From assembly GCA_934133175.1 (NCBI GenBank), contig CAKPAX010000019.1:1-31439 (forward strand): 31,439 nt of DNA, in the 5' to 3' direction. The stretch comes from an uncultured Clostridia bacterium. GTDB taxonomy: Bacteria; Bacillota; Clostridia; TANB77; CAG-508. Of the stretch, positions 24,701 to 31,439 are shown piece by piece (position 1 is the first letter of the stretch; every line of letters starts with the position of its first letter). Below the pieces are notes generated by a model. The model was not told where the DNA came from. It searched no databases and worked only from the letters and a program-made list of their open reading frames with translations. Made by a program: the position numbers and the translations under genes.

Positions 24701-26495
24701 AACAAGATTAGATAAAGAGTTAAATTCTATAATTAGTAATGGATATTCAGTTATGTATATAATTGCACAAAAATTGGTTTGGAAATCAAATGAAGATGGC
24801 TATATAGTTGGTTCAAGAGGTTCTGTTGGCTCATCATTGGTTGCGTTTATGACAGGAATTACAGAAGTTAACTCATTAAAGCCACACTATAGATGTCCAA
24901 ATTGTAAGTATTCAGAATTTGATGATTATGGTGTTGGAAACGGATTCGATTTACCAGATAAAGATTGTCCAAAATGCGGACATAAACTTGCAAAAGATGG
25001 AATGGATATACCATTTGAAACATTCTTAGGATTTAATGGAGATAAAGAGCCTGATATAGACTTAAACTTCTCAGGAGAATATCAAGCAAAAGCACACAAA
25101 TATACAGAAGTAATATTTGGTAAAGGAACTACATTTAAGGCAGGAACAGTTGGTACTGTTGCAGAAAAAACAGCATTTGGATATGTAAGAGGATATTTTG
25201 AAGATAGAGGAATACCAGTAAATAAAGCAGAAATGCAAAGATTAGCTCAAGGATGTACAGGAATAAAAAGAACAACAGGACAACATCCAGGTGGAATTAT
25301 AGTTGTACCAAAAGGAAGAGAAATATATGAATTTACCCCAGTACAGCATCCTGCAGATGATCCTAATTCTGATATAATAACAACACACTTTGATTATCAC
25401 TCAATAGATGGAAACTTATTAAAATTAGATATACTAGGACACGACGATCCTACAGTTATTCGTATGTTACAAGATTTAACAGGAATAGCTCCTCAAGACA
25501 TTCCTTTGGATGATCCAGAAACAATGTCAATATTCAATTCAACAACAGCATTAGGTGTTACACCAGAACAAATACATTCTCAAGTAGGAACATTTGGAAT
25601 ACCAGAATATGGTACAAAATTTGCAAGAGGGATGCTTTTAGATACAAAACCAACAACATTTGATGAATTAATACGTATATCAGGATTATCACATGGTACT
25701 GACGTATGGCTTGGAAATGCACAAACATTAATAGAACAAGGAATAGTAACATTAAAAGAAGCAATATGTTGTAGGGATGATATTATGGTATATTTAATGC
25801 AAAAAGGAGTACCACCAGATAAAGCATTTAAAATAATGGAAACAGTTCGTAAGGGTAAAGCATTAAAAGATCCAGCTAAATGGGAAGAATTTAAAGGTAT
25901 AATGAAACAATATGATATACCAGATTGGTATATCAAATCATGTGAAAAAATAAAATACATGTTCCCAAAGGCTCATGCTGCCGCATATGTTACAAATGCA
26001 TTTAGAATTGCATGGTTTAAAGTTCATATTCCACTTGCATATTATGCAGCTTATTATTCAATAAGAGCTAAAGCTTTTGATGCACAATGGATGATATTTG
26101 GAAAAGAAAAAGTAAAAAACAAAATGAAAGAAATAGAAATAAAAAATCAAAAGAAAGAAGCAACAAAAGCAGAATTAGATATGTATGATGATTTGGAAAT
26201 TGTTTTAGAAATGTATGAAAGAGGATTTGAATTTTTACCAGTTGATTTATATGAATCTGACTCAACCAAATTCAAAATTCAAGATAATAAATTAAGACCA
26301 CCACTAAATAGTATACCAGGATTTGGAACTGTTGCTGCACAAGGAATTGTAGAAGCAAGAAAAGATGGAAAATTTATGTCTATAGATGATTTAAAAATCA
26401 GAGCTAAAATTGGAACATCAGGTGCAGATTTGTTAAAAAGTTTTGGTTGTTTAGAAGGTATGAGTCAAAGCAACCAAATGAGTTTATTTGGATAA
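21756..26495 (+). CDS. polC: DNA polymerase III alpha subunit, Gram-positive PolC type, with duplicated OB domain
   Basis: This is the replicative polymerase with built-in proofreading (1579 residues, about 130 longer than usual PolC). The order is an N-terminal domain to about residue 220, OB fold 1 (about 237-330), OB fold 2 (about 357-452), PHP domain (from about 467, VELHMHTKMSQMDAM), and an inserted DEDD 3'-5' exonuclease (about 555-725, VLDLETTGF). The PHP remainder and polymerase core follow, including PDIDLNFSGEYQ and a CPNC...CPKC zinc-binding loop. The two OB copies are alike: both read K-x-x-DL-x-A-x-DG-V-x-L-x-G, then KSGK, FDLYDG and TCK. The SD is AAAGGAGA. The extra domain accounts for the added length. 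Confidence 0.97.
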   Translation: MAESKFIKEVFSDYKTTANIKDAKILKLALIKKTNMLAMKIQSNEYIEVKEIWYFENFLMKRFQIENTELIIEYTENVKINSIEEEWKNIICYMAHKYPLMKPLLLMKSDISVKDNVIDVKMHIKGAEFLKAKKTDKELEKIIKNLFGIDYKIELRECINENEVLEYQKRAHEEEEKLVHNTMENLAKQEEKMIEENVPHYESSEEFINAEENGLTLNTDEVTYIMGKPSRAKEKNIKIKDLTANDGRVTLIGRIVTCEAKITKSGKALIVFDLYDGTGMLTCKSFSTPEESGDIVEKIKNAKAIKVTGKAGLDTYEGDITVITNQIVEVDIEVPELPEEDEDTPLILGRNINIKAPLVKVADLGADDGTVSLKGEVIFMEDRELKSGKTLLSFDLYDGSSTMTCKAFLDKNNSKKIIGRIKKAKGITIEGNAQMDQFSGELTVMANTIIESEGIKKVVRQDNAEVKRVELHMHTKMSQMDAMTSATDLIKRAMSWGMKSIAITDHGVVQAFPEAHKLLGVNNPDMKVIYGVEAYLAPDAKQCVTNVKDQDIDTTYCVLDLETTGFSAVTEKITEVGIMKVKNGEVIDEFSCFVNPEKPIPQRVVEVTNITDEMVKDAETIDKVFPKVLEFIKGSVLVAHNADFDVGFLKQNAKNLGYDFDFTYVDTLGLAKKLFPDYKKYKLGKIAENLGIKVLVAHRALDDVDTTVKVFNVMMNMLKERGAKKVEDIDTYSENEEAKKEEYKKLKTYHAIILAKNYVGLKNLYKLVSYSHLDYFYRKPRILKSLYKKYSEGLILGSACEAGELYQAIELGRPDEEIEEIASDYDYLEIQPIGNNQFLIRNEVVPNEEALRDINRKIVSLGEKLNKPVVATCDVHFMDPQDEIYRRILEAGQKYDDADNQAPLYLRTTEEMLEEFKYLGKEKAYEVVVTNTNKIADMCDQISPISPEKCPPHIPGCEEDIKNIAYKKAHELYGDPLPEIVQTRLDKELNSIISNGYSVMYIIAQKLVWKSNEDGYIVGSRGSVGSSLVAFMTGITEVNSLKPHYRCPNCKYSEFDDYGVGNGFDLPDKDCPKCGHKLAKDGMDIPFETFLGFNGDKEPDIDLNFSGEYQAKAHKYTEVIFGKGTTFKAGTVGTVAEKTAFGYVRGYFEDRGIPVNKAEMQRLAQGCTGIKRTTGQHPGGIIVVPKGREIYEFTPVQHPADDPNSDIITTHFDYHSIDGNLLKLDILGHDDPTVIRMLQDLTGIAPQDIPLDDPETMSIFNSTTALGVTPEQIHSQVGTFGIPEYGTKFARGMLLDTKPTTFDELIRISGLSHGTDVWLGNAQTLIEQGIVTLKEAICCRDDIMVYLMQKGVPPDKAFKIMETVRKGKALKDPAKWEEFKGIMKQYDIPDWYIKSCEKIKYMFPKAHAAAYVTNAFRIAWFKVHIPLAYYAAYYSIRAKAFDAQWMIFGKEKVKNKMKEIEIKNQKKEATKAELDMYDDLEIVLEMYERGFEFLPVDLYESDSTKFKIQDNKLRPPLNSIPGFGTVAAQGIVEARKDGKFMSIDDLKIRAKIGTSGADLLKSFGCLEGMSQSNQMSLFG

Positions 26496-26506
26496 ATGGA
26501 GGAAAA

Positions 26507-26800
26507 ATGAATAGTATTGAAGAAATATTTACATTAAAAAATATAATAATATATTTATTTGCAATTAACATTTTTGGCTTTTTTATAATGTGGTTAGATA
26601 AACAAAAAGCTAAAAAAGGTGAATGGAGAATAAAAGAAAGAACAATATTTATAGTAACAGCATTAGGCGGAGGATTTGGAACTATTGCAGGTATGTATAC
26701 ATTTAGACATAAAACTCAAAAATTAAACTTTACAATTGGCTTACCTACAATTACAATATTAGAAATAATTGCAGTAATATATTATATATTTACTCATTAA
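26507..26800 (+). CDS. DUF1294 family small membrane protein
   Basis: The protein has 97 residues from ATG 26507, preceded by TGGAGG. It has a first membrane helix (IIIYLFAINIFGFFIMW), a basic loop (DKQKAKKGEWRIKERT), then the family pattern ALGGGFGTIAGMYTFRHKTQKL and a last helix. An upstream in-frame ATG at 26447 lies inside polC and has no SD, so it is rejected. It starts 11 bases after polC and is probably co-transcribed. The function of DUF1294 proteins is not known to me. Confidence 0.85.
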   Translation: MNSIEEIFTLKNIIIYLFAINIFGFFIMWLDKQKAKKGEWRIKERTIFIVTALGGGFGTIAGMYTFRHKTQKLNFTIGLPTITILEIIAVIYYIFTH

Positions 26801-26810
26801 AAATAATAAA

Positions 26811-26995
26811 TAGCATAATTAAAAGCGATAAAACTTTTAATTATGCTATATTTATATTATAGGAAAGTTCTCCGAACTTCCTATAATATAAATATATTGC
26901 ACAGAAATTTGCTTTGCAAATTTCACGCACGAACAAAGACGCGGACTTCAAAATGTTTTAATAAGTACAAAAGTTATTAATGTCCGCTTTTGTTC
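26811..26995. repeat. Array of four adjacent hairpin-forming inverted repeats
   Basis: Four inverted repeats follow one another. The first has 15-bp perfect arms 26811-26825/26834-26848. The second has about 23-bp arms 26847-26870/26874-26896 with one bulged A and a 3-base loop. The third has 9-bp arms 26904-26912/26916-26924 with a 3-base loop. The fourth has outer arms 26931-26946/26982-26995 (GAACAAA...GCGGAC against GTCCGC...TTTGTTC) enclosing an inner TTAATAA/TTATTAA. The last two are GC-richer than the surroundings. The first may terminate polC-DUF1294 transcription. The whole may be a structured RNA or a small non-autonomous element. Confidence 0.75.
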
Positions 26996-27148
26996 TATAA
27001 TTAAGAAAAATTAATAAAATCTAGTAATAAAATTGTTTCAGAAATTTTTGGAACAATAAATTAATTAATCAAGGTATAAATAAAAGGTACACATAAACAG
27101 TTTGATAAAAATTACAATTAAAAAACAATGTTTTGCGAACAAAATTGT

Positions 27149-27228
27149 TGTGAATAAAATAGTCGAAAAATATGAGTGATTTAAATTATTCACAGACTTA
27201 TCCACAATATCCACAGGTAAGTGGATAA
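27149..27228. promoter_or_regulatory. Cluster of five DnaA-box-like 9-mers
   Basis: One perfect TTATCCACA (27198-27206, plus) is surrounded by four one-mismatch copies. These are TTATTCACA (27186-27194, plus), ATATCCACA (27207-27215, plus), and minus-strand boxes at 27149-27157 (TTATTCACA) and 27220-27228 (TTATCCACT). The middle three boxes are on one strand with very close spacing. No dnaA, dnaN or rpmH gene is nearby, so this is either a secondary DnaA-binding cluster or an origin placed away from dnaA. Confidence 0.6.
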
Positions 27229-27401
27229 TTTTAAATGATAGAAAAAAATAATATTTGGTAAACATAAAAACAGAAAAATGGGCGATTTGAAATACTTTTG
27301 TAATATATAGGTAACTTATTTGAAATTTGATTGAAAACAATACTTAGAATGCTGTAGAAAAATGAAATAAATTGTAAAAAGATGTTAAACAAAAATAAAG
27401 T

Positions 27402-27422
27402 TTATTAATATAATATTAATAA
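27402..27422. promoter_or_regulatory. Perfect AT palindrome overlapping the rhodanese -10
   Basis: TTATTAATAT-A-ATATTAATAA is a 10-1-10 palindrome that includes TATAAT at 27409-27414, 30 bases before the rhodanese ATG. It may be an operator, though an all-AT palindrome can arise by chance in this background. Confidence 0.35.
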
Positions 27423-27444
27423 GACAATTTAATGGAGGATAATA

Positions 27445-27783
27445 ATGTTTAACAAATTTCAATATATATTAAAAAGAAAATTAACAAGATCAATGCAAGA
27501 AGGAAATATTACATTTGAACAACTAAGCAATCTAGTTAAAGATGGAGCATATTTGTTAGATGTAAGAAGTCCACAAGAATACAAAGAAGGACATATAAAA
27601 GGAGCAACTTTGATTCCTCAATATGAATTAAAGTTTAGAAGAAATGAATTACCAAAAGATAAAAATAAAAATATAGTTGTTTATTGTCAAAGTGGAGGGA
27701 GAAGTAAAAAAACATGTTTATATTTAAAAAGTATAGGGTACAATAATGTTTATAATCTTTTTGGTGGATTTCAAAATTTATAA
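27445..27783 (+). CDS. Rhodanese-like sulfurtransferase domain protein
   Basis: The single-domain protein (112 residues) has the rhodanese landmarks LLDVRSPQEYKEGHIKGA and the active-site loop C81-QSGGRS, with the catalytic cysteine present. It ends with the typical GYNNVYNLFGGF. It could carry persulfide sulfur for thiolation or cyanide detoxification; the partner is unknown. There is no signal peptide, but the first 16 residues are basic. The SD is GGAGG. The gene stands alone with its own -10 and a terminator after it. Confidence 0.92.
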   Translation: MFNKFQYILKRKLTRSMQEGNITFEQLSNLVKDGAYLLDVRSPQEYKEGHIKGATLIPQYELKFRRNELPKDKNKNIVVYCQSGGRSKKTCLYLKSIGYNNVYNLFGGFQNL

Positions 27784-27787
27784 ATAT

Positions 27788-27828
27788 AAAAAACAGTTTT
27801 CTAAATAATATTTAGTTGACTGTTTTAT
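27788..27828 (+). terminator. Terminator after the rhodanese gene
   Basis: AAAACAGT (27790-27797) pairs with ACTGTTTT (27819-27826), enclosing an inner CTAAAT-AAT-ATTTAG stem. The right arm ends in a T4. Confidence 0.75.
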
Positions 27829-27873
27829 TATTGTAGTAATATTTTAATATATAAGTATTAAATAAAAATGTTA

Positions 27874-27902
27874 TTGTGATTTTAGGGTTTATGTGTTAGA
27901 AT
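27874..27902 (+). promoter_or_regulatory. Promoter of lepA
   Basis: TTGTGA (27874-27879), exactly 17 bp, then TAGAAT (27897-27902) with TGn extension, 23 bases before the lepA ATG. Confidence 0.6.
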
Positions 27903-27924
27903 AATTTGTATAAGAGGAGGTACT

Positions 27925-29739
27925 ATGGACGATAGACAAAAATATATTAGAAATTTTAGTATAATAGCACATATAGATCATGGAAAATCAACATTAGCAG
28001 ATAGGTTAATAGAAATGACAGGAGTATTATCTAAAAGAGAAATGGAATCACAAGTTTTAGATAATATGGAAATTGAAAAAGAAAGAGGAATAACAATAAA
28101 ATCTCAAGCTGTTAGAATGAAATATAAAGCTAAAGATGGACATGAATATACATTTAATTTAATAGATACACCAGGGCATGTGGATTTTAATTATGAAGTT
28201 TCTAGAAGTTTGGCAGCTTGTGATGGAGCAGTATTAGTTGTAGATTCAACACAAGGAGTAGAAGCTCAAACTATTGCAAATGTTTATTTAGCAATAGACA
28301 ATGATCTAGAAATTTTACCAGTTATAAATAAAATAGACTTGCCAAATGCAAGACCAGAAGAGGTAAAAAAAGAAATAGAAGATATTATAGGAATACCAGC
28401 AGAAGATAGTCCATGTATATCAGCTAAATCAGGACTAAATGTAGAAGAAGTATTAGAAAGAATAGTTACAGACTTACCAGCCCCTAAGGGAGATGAAAAT
28501 GCAAAAACAAAATGTTTGATTTTCGACTCATATTATGACAATTATAAAGGAGCAATAGCATATGTAAGAGTTGTAGATGGAAAAGTAAAAGTTGGTGATG
28601 AAATAAGATTAATGGCTGCCAAAAAAGTATTTACTGTAACAGAAGTAGGATATTTTGTTCCAGGATCTTACATGCCAACAGACGAAATAAAAGCGGGAGA
28701 AGTTGGATATATTGCTGCAAGTATAAAAAATTTATCAGACATACATGTTGGAGATACAATTACATTAGAAAATAACCAAGCGGAAAAAGCACTTGCTGGA
28801 TATAAAAAAGTAACACCAATGGTATATTGTGGATTATATCCAATAGATGGTAGTGAATATGAGAATTTAAAAATAGCATTAGAAAAGTTAAAACTAAATG
28901 ATGCAGCATTAGAATATGAGCCAGAAACATCAGCAGCATTAGGATTTGGATTTAGATGTGGATTTTTAGGTTTACTTCATTTAGAAATAATTGAAGAAAG
29001 ATTAGACAGAGAATTTGATTTAGGATTAATTACAACAGCACCATCTGTTATATATAAAGTATATAAAACTACAGGTGAAGTATTAGATGTTTATAATCCA
29101 ACAGATTTACCTACTCCACAAGAAATTTCTTATATAGAAGAACCATTTGTAACAGCACAAATATTTACTCCAAAAGAATATGTAGGAAATATAATGGAAA
29201 TATGTCAAAATAGACGTGGAGTATATGTTGACATGAAATATTTAGATGAAAATAGAGTGACATTAATATATGATATGCCATTAAATGAGATTATTTATGA
29301 TTTCTTTGATAATTTAAAATCTAAAACAAAAGGATATGCATCATTTGATTACGAATTTAAAGAATATGTAAAATCAAATTTAGTGAAACTTGATATTCAT
29401 GTTAATGGAGAAGCTGTTGATGCATTAAGTTTTATAGTTCATAAGGATGGAGCATATAATCGAGGAAAGAAAATGGTAGAAAAATTAAAAACAGTAATAC
29501 CAAGACAATTATTCACAATACCAATACAAGCAGTAATAGGTGGACAAGTAATTGCAAGAGAAACAATATCTGCAATGAGAAAAGATGTATTAGCAAAATG
29601 TTATGGAGGAGATATTACAAGAAAGAAAAAATTACTTGAAAAACAAAAGAGAGGTAAAAAGAGAATGAGAGAAATAGGAAATGTAGAAATGCCACAAGAA
29701 GCTTTTCTATCAGTTCTAAAATTAGATGATGAAAACTAA
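27925..29739 (+). CDS. lepA: Elongation factor 4 (LepA), ribosome-associated GTPase
   Basis: The protein (604 residues) is a translational GTPase that acts on stalled or misassembled ribosomes. G motifs are AHIDHGKST (G1), the RGITIKSQ switch, DTPGHVDF (G3), NKIDL (G4) and SAKSG (G5). The EF4-specific C-terminal domain is present (AFLSVLKLDDEN end, CYGGDITRKKKLLEKQK). The SD AGAGGAGG lies just before the ATG. The following MazG-like gene starts 12 bases after its stop, forming an operon. Confidence 0.98.
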   Translation: MDDRQKYIRNFSIIAHIDHGKSTLADRLIEMTGVLSKREMESQVLDNMEIEKERGITIKSQAVRMKYKAKDGHEYTFNLIDTPGHVDFNYEVSRSLAACDGAVLVVDSTQGVEAQTIANVYLAIDNDLEILPVINKIDLPNARPEEVKKEIEDIIGIPAEDSPCISAKSGLNVEEVLERIVTDLPAPKGDENAKTKCLIFDSYYDNYKGAIAYVRVVDGKVKVGDEIRLMAAKKVFTVTEVGYFVPGSYMPTDEIKAGEVGYIAASIKNLSDIHVGDTITLENNQAEKALAGYKKVTPMVYCGLYPIDGSEYENLKIALEKLKLNDAALEYEPETSAALGFGFRCGFLGLLHLEIIEERLDREFDLGLITTAPSVIYKVYKTTGEVLDVYNPTDLPTPQEISYIEEPFVTAQIFTPKEYVGNIMEICQNRRGVYVDMKYLDENRVTLIYDMPLNEIIYDFFDNLKSKTKGYASFDYEFKEYVKSNLVKLDIHVNGEAVDALSFIVHKDGAYNRGKKMVEKLKTVIPRQLFTIPIQAVIGGQVIARETISAMRKDVLAKCYGGDITRKKKLLEKQKRGKKRMREIGNVEMPQEAFLSVLKLDDEN

Positions 29740-29751
29740 TAGGAGAAAAAT

Positions 29752-30318
29752 ATGAAATTAAGAGAGTATCAAGAAAAAGCATTAAAAAGATTAAATCCAT
29801 CTATTGCAAATAAAGACAAAGAAAGCATGAGATTTGCATGTATGGGATTGTTAGAAGAATCAGGAGAAGTTATCGCAGAATTAAGAAAACCATTATATAA
29901 AGGAAATTTTCATGAGAAACCACTAGATAAAAAGGCGATAACAAGTGAACTTGGAGATGTAATGTGGTATATAGCATTAATATGTAGAAATAATAGCATA
30001 GATATAGAAAAAATAAATTCAAAAATAGACATTAACCAAAACTCTTTTGATAGAGAAAAATTAATAAAAAAATCTATAAATATTGGGAGACAATCAGGAG
30101 TTATTGCGAAAAGATATATTAAATATAGTAAAGATAAAATAGAAAAAAGAAAATTAGAGAAAAGTTTAAAAATACAATATAAAAACATATTAAAAATTTC
30201 AAATATATTAGGTATTTCTGTAGAAGATATATTAAGATGTAATATAGAAAAAGCAAATTATAGATATGATGAAAATGGCAAAGCAAAAAAAATAGGAGAA
30301 GAAGATAATGAAAGATAA
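29752..30318 (+). CDS. MazG-like NTP pyrophosphohydrolase
   Basis: The N-terminal 90 residues carry the all-alpha NTP-PPase metal motif: LLEESGEV (EExxE-type) at about 34-41 and SELGDVMWYI (ExxD). MazG-like enzymes hydrolyse nucleoside triphosphates to monophosphates, often non-canonical ones. The remaining about 100 residues are lysine-rich and helical, with a second MazG-like half that lacks obvious acidic ligands. It is co-transcribed with lepA (12-base gap, SD AGGAG) and overlaps rlmB by 11 bases. Exact substrate unknown. Confidence 0.82.
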   Translation: MKLREYQEKALKRLNPSIANKDKESMRFACMGLLEESGEVIAELRKPLYKGNFHEKPLDKKAITSELGDVMWYIALICRNNSIDIEKINSKIDINQNSFDREKLIKKSINIGRQSGVIAKRYIKYSKDKIEKRKLEKSLKIQYKNILKISNILGISVEDILRCNIEKANYRYDENGKAKKIGEEDNER

Positions 30319-31153
30319 TAAATATAATTTAAAAAATGACAAAAAACAATCATTTAATAAAACATCTAATTATAAAAAAGAAAATAACAAAAAAGAAGAA
30401 AGAATTTTTGATGACCAAGTTGAAGGAAGAAATTCTGTATTAGAATTACTAGAAAGTGGAAAAGATATAAACAAGATATTTGTAACAAAAGGTGAAAGAC
30501 ATGGATCTATAAATAAAATAGTTGCGATAGCAAGAGAAAAGAAAGTAATAATAGTAGAAAAAGATAAAAGACAAATGGACGAAATGGCACAAAATGAAAA
30601 TTACCAAGGAGTAATAGCAATAGTTCCACCTTTTGAATATTGCGAAATAGAAGATATATTAGATGTAGCGAGAGAAAAAAACGAGGATCCTTTTGTTCTT
30701 ATATTAGATGGAATAGAAGATCCACACAATTTAGGTTCTATAATAAGAACAGCAGAAACAGCAGGAGTTCACGGGATAATAATACCAAAAAGAAGAGCTG
30801 TTGGAGTAAATAGTACTGTAAATAAAGTATCAGCAGGAGCTGTAGAACATATGAAAATAGCAAGAGTTACTAATATAAGTGATAGTATAGATAAATTAAA
30901 AGATGCTGGACTTTGGATATGTGGTACAGATATAAATACAGAAAAATATCATTATAATCAGGATTTAACAGGACCACTTGGAATTGTAATAGGAAATGAG
31001 GGAAGCGGAATAAGTGATAAAGTTAAAAAGAATTGTGATTTCTTAGTAAAAATTCCAATGAAAGGTAAAGTTACATCATTAAATGCATCTGTATCTGCCG
31101 GAATAGTTATTTATGAAAGTGTAAAACAAAGACTTATAAAAGAAGAAAAATAA
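30308..31153 (+). CDS. rlmB: 23S rRNA 2'-O-methyltransferase of the TrmH/SpoU family (RlmB-like)
   Basis: The 281-residue protein has a lysine/asparagine-rich leader of about 35 residues, then a substrate-binding domain (VEGRNSVLELLESG...KIFVTKG). The knotted SPOUT catalytic domain follows with its three motifs: DGIEDPHNLGSIIRTAE (motif 1), GIVIGNEGSGIS (motif 2) and IPMKGKVTSLNASVSAGIV (motif 3). This fits RlmB, which methylates G2251 in E. coli 23S rRNA numbering. The extra leader is common in Gram-positive versions. The start overlaps the MazG-like gene by 11 bases. A good terminator follows. Confidence 0.92.
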   Translation: MKDNKYNLKNDKKQSFNKTSNYKKENNKKEERIFDDQVEGRNSVLELLESGKDINKIFVTKGERHGSINKIVAIAREKKVIIVEKDKRQMDEMAQNENYQGVIAIVPPFEYCEIEDILDVAREKNEDPFVLILDGIEDPHNLGSIIRTAETAGVHGIIIPKRRAVGVNSTVNKVSAGAVEHMKIARVTNISDSIDKLKDAGLWICGTDINTEKYHYNQDLTGPLGIVIGNEGSGISDKVKKNCDFLVKIPMKGKVTSLNASVSAGIVIYESVKQRLIKEEK

Positions 31154-31171
31154 GTAATATATAGTAAAAAT

Positions 31172-31226
31172 AAAAGGATATTTTTTGAATTGCATAATGT
31201 GGCAAAATTCAAGAAATATCCTTTTT
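31172..31226. terminator. Intrinsic terminator after rlmB
   Basis: GGATATTTTTTGAATT pairs with AATTCAAGAAATATCC (one G-U) around a 14-base loop, with A4 on the left and T5 on the right. It can act in both directions. Confidence 0.92.
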
Positions 31227-31269
31227 AATTATATGGAAAAAAATTCTTTAAAAAAATCTTAAAAAGTTA

Positions 31270-31298
31270 TTGACTTTATATTTCATAAGTGGTAATAT
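31270..31298 (+). promoter_or_regulatory. Upstream tandem promoter (P1) for a gene beyond the right edge
   Basis: TTGACT (31270-31275), 17 bp and TAATAT (31293-31298). There is no reading frame between it and the second promoter. Confidence 0.55.
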
Positions 31299-31396
31299 AT
31301 TGTTTAGTCGCAATGACGAAATATATTATATTTTTATACACAAAGTTGATACAAAAATAAGAAAATAAAAAAATAAAAAATATTTTCAAAAAAGTG

Positions 31397-31425
31397 TTGA
31401 CAATCAAAAAAAGGTATAGTATAAT
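31397..31425 (+). promoter_or_regulatory. Perfect-consensus promoter (P2) for a gene beyond the right edge
   Basis: TTGACA (31397-31402), exactly 17 bp, then TATAAT (31420-31425), preceded by a long A-rich tract like an UP element. Transcription would start near 31432. Tandem promoters of this strength are typical of rRNA or tRNA operons. Confidence 0.9.
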
Positions 31426-31439
31426 ACAAAACGTTCCGT

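Noticed and set aside
27149..27228. Calling the DnaA-box cluster the chromosomal origin
   Set aside because: There is no dnaA/dnaN neighbourhood and no clear unwinding element; only a cluster of boxes can be supported.

Overview
The window is AT-rich with A/T-ending codons. Shine-Dalgarno (SD) sites are strong (AGGAGG type) and promoters are sigma-A-like. It has a Firmicutes-type PolC, a pyruvate formate-lyase with its activase, and the gene order rpsB-tsf-pyrH-frr-uppS-cdsA-rseP-polC. Together these suggest an anaerobic low-GC member of the Clostridia. I cannot place it to genus from the sequence alone.

Region 1 (1-8500) is accessory. It holds a HAD phosphatase/nucleoside hydrolase fusion cut by the left edge, a histidine phosphatase, an MFS transporter, an HD-domain hydrolase and a Nudix hydrolase. 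Next comes an orphan 91-residue protein on the minus strand with a near-consensus promoter and a palindromic operator candidate. It is followed by a class-I glutamine amidotransferase-like hydrolase overlapping a MATE-like exporter, a serine hydrolase of the beta-lactamase class C fold, and a GNAT acetyltransferase gene broken by an in-frame stop. Most of these look like nucleotide or small-molecule detoxification and export genes.

Region 2 (8500-12740) has a minus-strand tRNA-Gly(UCC) with its own promoter, pflB and pflA separated by a hairpin, and a minus-strand RluA-type pseudouridine synthase. The RluA gene is split by a one-base frameshift inside its catalytic motif.

Region 3 (12780-26800) is mostly core. 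It runs rpsB-tsf, a cadmium/zinc-type ArsR repressor with a P1B ATPase, pyrH-frr-uppS-cdsA-rseP (translation, nucleotide supply and envelope lipids), then polC and a DUF1294 membrane protein. PolC carries two tandem OB domains where the family normally has one.

The most exciting locus lies in the 377-base gap between tsf and the ArsR gene (14699-15075). It has the layout of a par/Fst-like type I toxin-antitoxin system. A 20-residue hydrophobic peptide gene with a maximal SD is on the minus strand. A short RNA of about 64 nt is predicted on the plus strand. The two are convergent, share one bidirectional terminator, and each carries one copy of a 17-bp direct repeat. That repeat makes the short RNA complementary to the toxin start codon region.

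Region 4 (26800-31439) begins with a 640-base non-coding stretch holding an array of four adjacent hairpins and a cluster of five DnaA-box-like 9-mers. A rhodanese gene follows, then lepA-mazG-like-rlmB, which looks like an operon. At the right edge are two tandem promoters. The last has perfect consensus hexamers at 17-bp spacing behind an A-rich tract, suggesting that a stable-RNA operon or a highly expressed gene starts just outside the window.
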